NCBI GenBank assembly: GCA_050701635.1
Contig: JBOGDF010000012.1
Span: 1-33,131, forward strand
Direction of reading: 5' to 3'
DNA from: WHSM01 sp050701635
Lineage (GTDB): Bacteria > Actinomycetota > Actinomycetes > Mycobacteriales > Micromonosporaceae
Length of the DNA: 33,131 nt
Part shown: piece after piece, positions 30,136 to 33,131 of the stretch
How positions within the stretch are numbered: position 1 is the stretch's first letter
Layout of the letters: every line of letters starts with the position of its first letter
Notes under the pieces: model-generated
The model's input: only the letters and a program-made list of their open reading frames with translations
Database searches by the model: none
What the model was told of the DNA's origin: nothing
Program-made: the position numbers and the translations under genes

Positions 30136-31662
30136 GTGACGCTGGACAGTGAGGCGCTCGAGCAGCTGCGCAAGCGGGTGCAGGCCGGCGGGGCGGAGAA
30201 GTACCACCAGGCCAACCAGGCGAAGGGCAAGCTGTTCGCCCGGGAACGGGTGGCGCTGCTCGTGGACGAAGGCTCGTTCGTCGAGGACGGGGCGTACGCC
30301 AACGCGTCCGCCGAAGGGCTGCCCGCGGACGGCGTGATCACGGGTGCGGCGACCGTCGAGGGGCGGCCGGTGTGCCTGATGGCCAACGACTCGACCGTCA
30401 AGGCGGGGTCGTGGGGCGCCCGTACCGTCGAAAAGATCATCCGGATCATCGAGCGGGCGTACCGCGAGAGCGTGCCGATGATCTACCTGGTCGACTCGGC
30501 CGGGGCCCGGATCACCGACCAGGTCGATCTTTTCCCTGGTCGGCGCGGTGCCGGGAAGATCTTCTGGAACCAGGTCCGCGCGTCGGGGTCGATCCCGCAG
30601 GCGTGTGCGCTGTTCGGGCCGAGCGCGGCTGGTGGTGCGTACATCCCGGCGTTCTGCGACATCGTGGCGATGGTCGACGGCAACGCGTCGATGTACCTCG
30701 GCTCCGACCGGATGGTCGAGATGGTCACCGGGGAGAAGACCACCCTGGAGGCGATGGGCGGCGCCAAGGTGCACTGCACCGAGTCCGGCTGCGGCCACTT
30801 CCTCTGCAAGACCGAAGAAGAAGCCATCGAGGTGGTACGCCGCTACCTGTCGTACCTCCCGTCCAACTGGCAGGGGTCGCCGCCGAGTGTCGAGGCCGCC
30901 GCGCCGCACGCCACCGACCTGGCGAAGCTGGTGCCGGACAGCGAGCGGCAGGCCTTCGACATGCGCCGCTACGTGCGCGGCCTGGTGGATGACGGCTCAT
31001 TTTTCGAGATCCACGCGCTCTGGGCCCGCGAGGTCACGGTCGGGTTCGCGCGGCTCGACGGCGAGGTGATCGGGGTCGTCGGCAACAACTCGATGTTCAA
31101 GGGCGGCGTGCTGTTCGTCGACTCCGCCGACAAGGCCAGCCGGTTCGTGGAGCTGTGCGACGCGTTCAACGTGCCGCTGCTGTTCCTGTCGGACGTACCG
31201 GGGTTCATGGTCGGCAGCGCGGTGGAGAAGCAGGGCATCATCCGGCACGGCGCCAAGATGATCTCCGCGATCTCGGCCGCTACCGTCCCGAAGATCTGTG
31301 TGGTGGTACGCAAGGCCTACGGCGCGGGTCTCTACGCGATGGCGGGCCCCGGGTTCGAGCCGGAGGCGACGATCGCGCTGCCCACCGCGAAGATCGCCGT
31401 GATGGGCGCCGAAGCCGCCGTCAACGCGGTGTACGCCAACAAGATCGCCGCCCTCCCCGAAGAGGAGCAGGGAGCGTTCGTCGCCGCCAAGCGCGCCGAG
31501 TACGAGACCGACATCGACGTGGTACGGCTCGGCAGCGAGCTGGTGGTCGACACCATCGTGCAGCCGCACGAGCTGCGCAACGAGCTGATCCGCCGCTACC
31601 GCGCCGCGCGCGGCAAGGACCGTACGTTCTCGCGCCGCCGCCACGGCGTAACGCCTGTCTGA
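30136..31662 (+). CDS. Acyl-CoA carboxylase beta subunit (carboxyltransferase)
   Basis: The 508-residue carboxyltransferase transfers CO2 from carboxybiotin to an acyl-CoA. It has two crotonase-like halves: the N half with KGKLFARERVALLVDEGSFVEDG and VDSAGARITDQ; and the C half with FLSDVPGFMVGSAVEKQGIIRHGAK and KAYGAGLYAMAGPGFEP. Oxyanion-hole glycines are in SAAGGAYIPAF and KAYGAG. The context (acyl-CoA dehydrogenase 25 bp downstream, HMG-CoA lyase and biotin carboxylase in the window) favours methylcrotonyl-CoA as substrate over propionyl-CoA; sequence alone does not settle this. GTG at 30136 has GGAGAGG at 30124-30130. The operon carries the shared palindrome. Confidence 0.93.
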   Translation: MTLDSEALEQLRKRVQAGGAEKYHQANQAKGKLFARERVALLVDEGSFVEDGAYANASAEGLPADGVITGAATVEGRPVCLMANDSTVKAGSWGARTVEKIIRIIERAYRESVPMIYLVDSAGARITDQVDLFPGRRGAGKIFWNQVRASGSIPQACALFGPSAAGGAYIPAFCDIVAMVDGNASMYLGSDRMVEMVTGEKTTLEAMGGAKVHCTESGCGHFLCKTEEEAIEVVRRYLSYLPSNWQGSPPSVEAAAPHATDLAKLVPDSERQAFDMRRYVRGLVDDGSFFEIHALWAREVTVGFARLDGEVIGVVGNNSMFKGGVLFVDSADKASRFVELCDAFNVPLLFLSDVPGFMVGSAVEKQGIIRHGAKMISAISAATVPKICVVVRKAYGAGLYAMAGPGFEPEATIALPTAKIAVMGAEAAVNAVYANKIAALPEEEQGAFVAAKRAEYETDIDVVRLGSELVVDTIVQPHELRNELIRRYRAARGKDRTFSRRRHGVTPV

Positions 31663-31687
31663 CCTGCGACAACGAGGAGATTCCAGA

Positions 31688-32836
31688 GTGGACTTCAAGC
31701 TCAGCGCGGAGCACGAAGCGCTTCGGCAGACCGTACGGGACTTCGCCCAGAAGGTCGCGGCGCCGGTGATCGGCGACTTCTACGAGCGGCACGAATTCCC
31801 GTACGACATCGTGCGCCAGATGGGGGAGATGGGGCTGTTCGGGCTCCCCTTCCCGGAGGAGTACGGCGGCATGGGCGGCGACTACTTCGCGCTCTGCCTC
31901 GCCATCGAAGAGCTCGCCCGGGTCGACTCGAGTCTCGCCGTGACCCTGGAAGCCGGGGTCTCGCTCGGCGCGATGCCGATCTACCGGTACGGCACCGAGG
32001 AGCAGAAGAAGACCTGGCTGCCGGCGCTGTGCCGAGGCGAGAAGCTGGCCGCGTTCGGGCTCACCGAGGCGGGCAGCGGCTCCGACGCCGGCGGCGCCAC
32101 CCAGACCACGGCGCGGCTCGACGGCGACGAGTGGGTGATCAACGGTTCCAAGTCGTTCATCACCAACTCCGGCACCGACATCACCGCCGCGGTCACGGTC
32201 ACCGCCGTCACCGGCGAGCGCGACGGCAAGAAGGAGATCTCCGCGATCCTGGTGCCGTCGGGCACGCCCGGGTTCACGGTGGCGAAGCCGTACTCGAAGG
32301 TGGGTTGGAACGCCTCCGACACCCACGAGCTGCACTTCGACAACGTACGGGTGCCGGCCACCAACCTGATCGGGGAGCAGGGCCGGGGGTTCGCGCAGTT
32401 CCTGCAGATCCTCGACGAGGGCCGGATCGCGATCTCGGCGATCGGCGTCGGGCTCGCCCAGGGCTGCGTCGACGAGTCGGTGAAGTACGCGAAGGAGCGG
32501 CACGCGTTCGGCAAGCCGATCGGCACCAACCAGGCGATCCAGTTCAAGATCGCGGACATGGAGACGCGTACGCACATTGCGCGGCTGGCGTACTACGACG
32601 CCGCGGCGCGGATGCTCGCCGGCGAGCCGTTCAAGCGGCAGGCCGCGATCGCGAAGCTCTACTCCTCCGAGATCGCGGTGACCAACGCGCGCGAGGCGAC
32701 CCAGGTGCACGGCGGGTACGGCTTCATGAACGAGTTCCCGGTCGCCCGGTTCTGGCGGGACTCCAAGATCCTCGAGATCGGTGAAGGTACGTCCGAGGTG
32801 CAGCGCATCCTGATCGCCCGCGACCTCGGGTTGTAA
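31688..32836 (+). CDS. Acyl-CoA dehydrogenase (branched-chain type)
   Basis: A 382-residue FAD enzyme that introduces the alpha,beta double bond into acyl-CoAs. Motifs: AFGLTEAGSGSDAGG (FAD/substrate-binding), the middle beta-domain ending in VGWNASDTHELHFDNVRVP, and the C-terminal YGFMNEFPVARFWRDSKILEIGEGTSEVQRILIAR. Glu366 in EGTSE is at the position of the catalytic base of short- and medium-chain enzymes; human isovaleryl-CoA dehydrogenase uses a different Glu, so the family call is acyl-CoA dehydrogenase. Given its operon partner, isovaleryl-CoA or 2-methylbutyryl-CoA is the likely substrate, as for Streptomyces AcdH. GTG at 31688 with GAGGAG at 31673-31678 is the start. It ends 17 bp before a convergent gene. 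Confidence 0.95.
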   Translation: MDFKLSAEHEALRQTVRDFAQKVAAPVIGDFYERHEFPYDIVRQMGEMGLFGLPFPEEYGGMGGDYFALCLAIEELARVDSSLAVTLEAGVSLGAMPIYRYGTEEQKKTWLPALCRGEKLAAFGLTEAGSGSDAGGATQTTARLDGDEWVINGSKSFITNSGTDITAAVTVTAVTGERDGKKEISAILVPSGTPGFTVAKPYSKVGWNASDTHELHFDNVRVPATNLIGEQGRGFAQFLQILDEGRIAISAIGVGLAQGCVDESVKYAKERHAFGKPIGTNQAIQFKIADMETRTHIARLAYYDAAARMLAGEPFKRQAAIAKLYSSEIAVTNAREATQVHGGYGFMNEFPVARFWRDSKILEIGEGTSEVQRILIARDLGL

Positions 32837-32853
32837 GCCCCTTGTTCGCTGGG

Positions 32854-33131
32854 CTACTCCGGGGGTGGTGACGCCTCCGGGATGCTCGGCCCGTGCGGCA
32901 GCGGGGTCGTCGTACCGGGTGGCAGCGGGTCCAGCAGCACGACCCTGATGTCCGCGCTCGGGTGGCCGTGGCTGTACTCCAGCACCGCGGCGGCGACGGC
33001 GGCTTCCCGGGTGTGCAGCGTGACCGGGGTGTCGCCGACCAGGGTCAGGAAGTCCACCAGCCGTTGCTCGCTGCGCGGGCGCGGGATGAAGAGCATCGCG
33101 TCGTACGCGGGGCCGGTGAAGCGGCGTTGCA
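32854..33131 (-). CDS. Conserved-looking hypothetical protein, 5' end outside window
   Basis: The minus-strand frame ends with TAG at 32856-32854 and is open to the right edge, so only about 91 C-terminal residues are visible (QRRFTGPAYDAMLFIPRPRS..., ending PSIPEASPPPE). The segment DAMLFIPRPRSEQRLVDFLTLVG looks like folded protein, followed by VTLHTREAAVAAAVLEYSHGH and a Pro-rich tail. An internal ATG at 33096 could be a start, but the codons before it read as well as those after it. I recognise no family. Confidence 0.6.
   Translation of the reverse strand, partial: QRRFTGPAYDAMLFIPRPRSEQRLVDFLTLVGDTPVTLHTREAAVAAAVLEYSHGHPSADIRVVLLDPLPPGTTTPLPHGPSIPEASPPPE

Overview
The window is chromosomal DNA of a high-GC actinomycete, most probably a member of the Micromonosporaceae. 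Its first 6.5 kb has the conserved actinobacterial origin-proximal order: a DciA/DUF721 gene, gyrB, gyrA, a DUF3566 membrane protein, tRNA-Ile(GAU), a DLW-39 microprotein and tRNA-Ala(UGC). Recurrent GTAC tetranucleotides, many GTG starts and chaplin-like secreted proteins fit an actinomycete. The family-level placement is an inference.

Region by region. 1-6510: replication and topology genes and two tRNAs, with DnaA-box-like sites in the gyrB-gyrA spacer. 6511-7860: a decayed strip just after tRNA-Ala, holding a tyrosine-integrase remnant, a twice-frameshifted S1 protease pseudogene and a scrap of a HAD phosphatase. 7846-10890: a two-component system with a GerMN lipoprotein, in the order regulator-kinase-lipoprotein (minus strand), recalling MtrA-MtrB-LpqB. 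10951-17445: single genes (two membrane proteins, methyltransferase, dodecin, saccharopine-dehydrogenase-like oxidoreductase, VanZ-like protein, TetR regulator, secreted protein, SGNH hydrolase). 17617-21268: biotin carboxylase, a lipoprotein and HMG-CoA lyase. 21682-24812: three secreted proteins, two of them paralogues built from three or four chaplin-like repeats. 24978-29921: two paralogous secreted M14 zinc carboxypeptidases flanking a divergent LysR/EamA pair. 30136-32836: acyl-CoA carboxylase beta subunit and acyl-CoA dehydrogenase. A partial gene of unknown function lies at the right edge.

How the genes work together. Biotin carboxylase, carboxyltransferase, acyl-CoA dehydrogenase and HMG-CoA lyase make up most of a leucine/isovalerate (branched acyl-CoA) degradation route, but here they are split over 15 kb. 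A near-identical palindrome (core AACGATCGTT) sits just upstream of the biotin carboxylase and the carboxyltransferase-dehydrogenase operon, and a close variant precedes the TetR gene. This suggests one local regulon controlled by that TetR protein. The biotin carboxylase has no biotin-carrier domain and no carrier protein is visible in the window. The most unusual genes are the chaplin-like pair: each repeat has two cysteines exactly 17 residues apart in a repeat of about 56 residues, and the two proteins share a signal peptide and a C-terminal motif.
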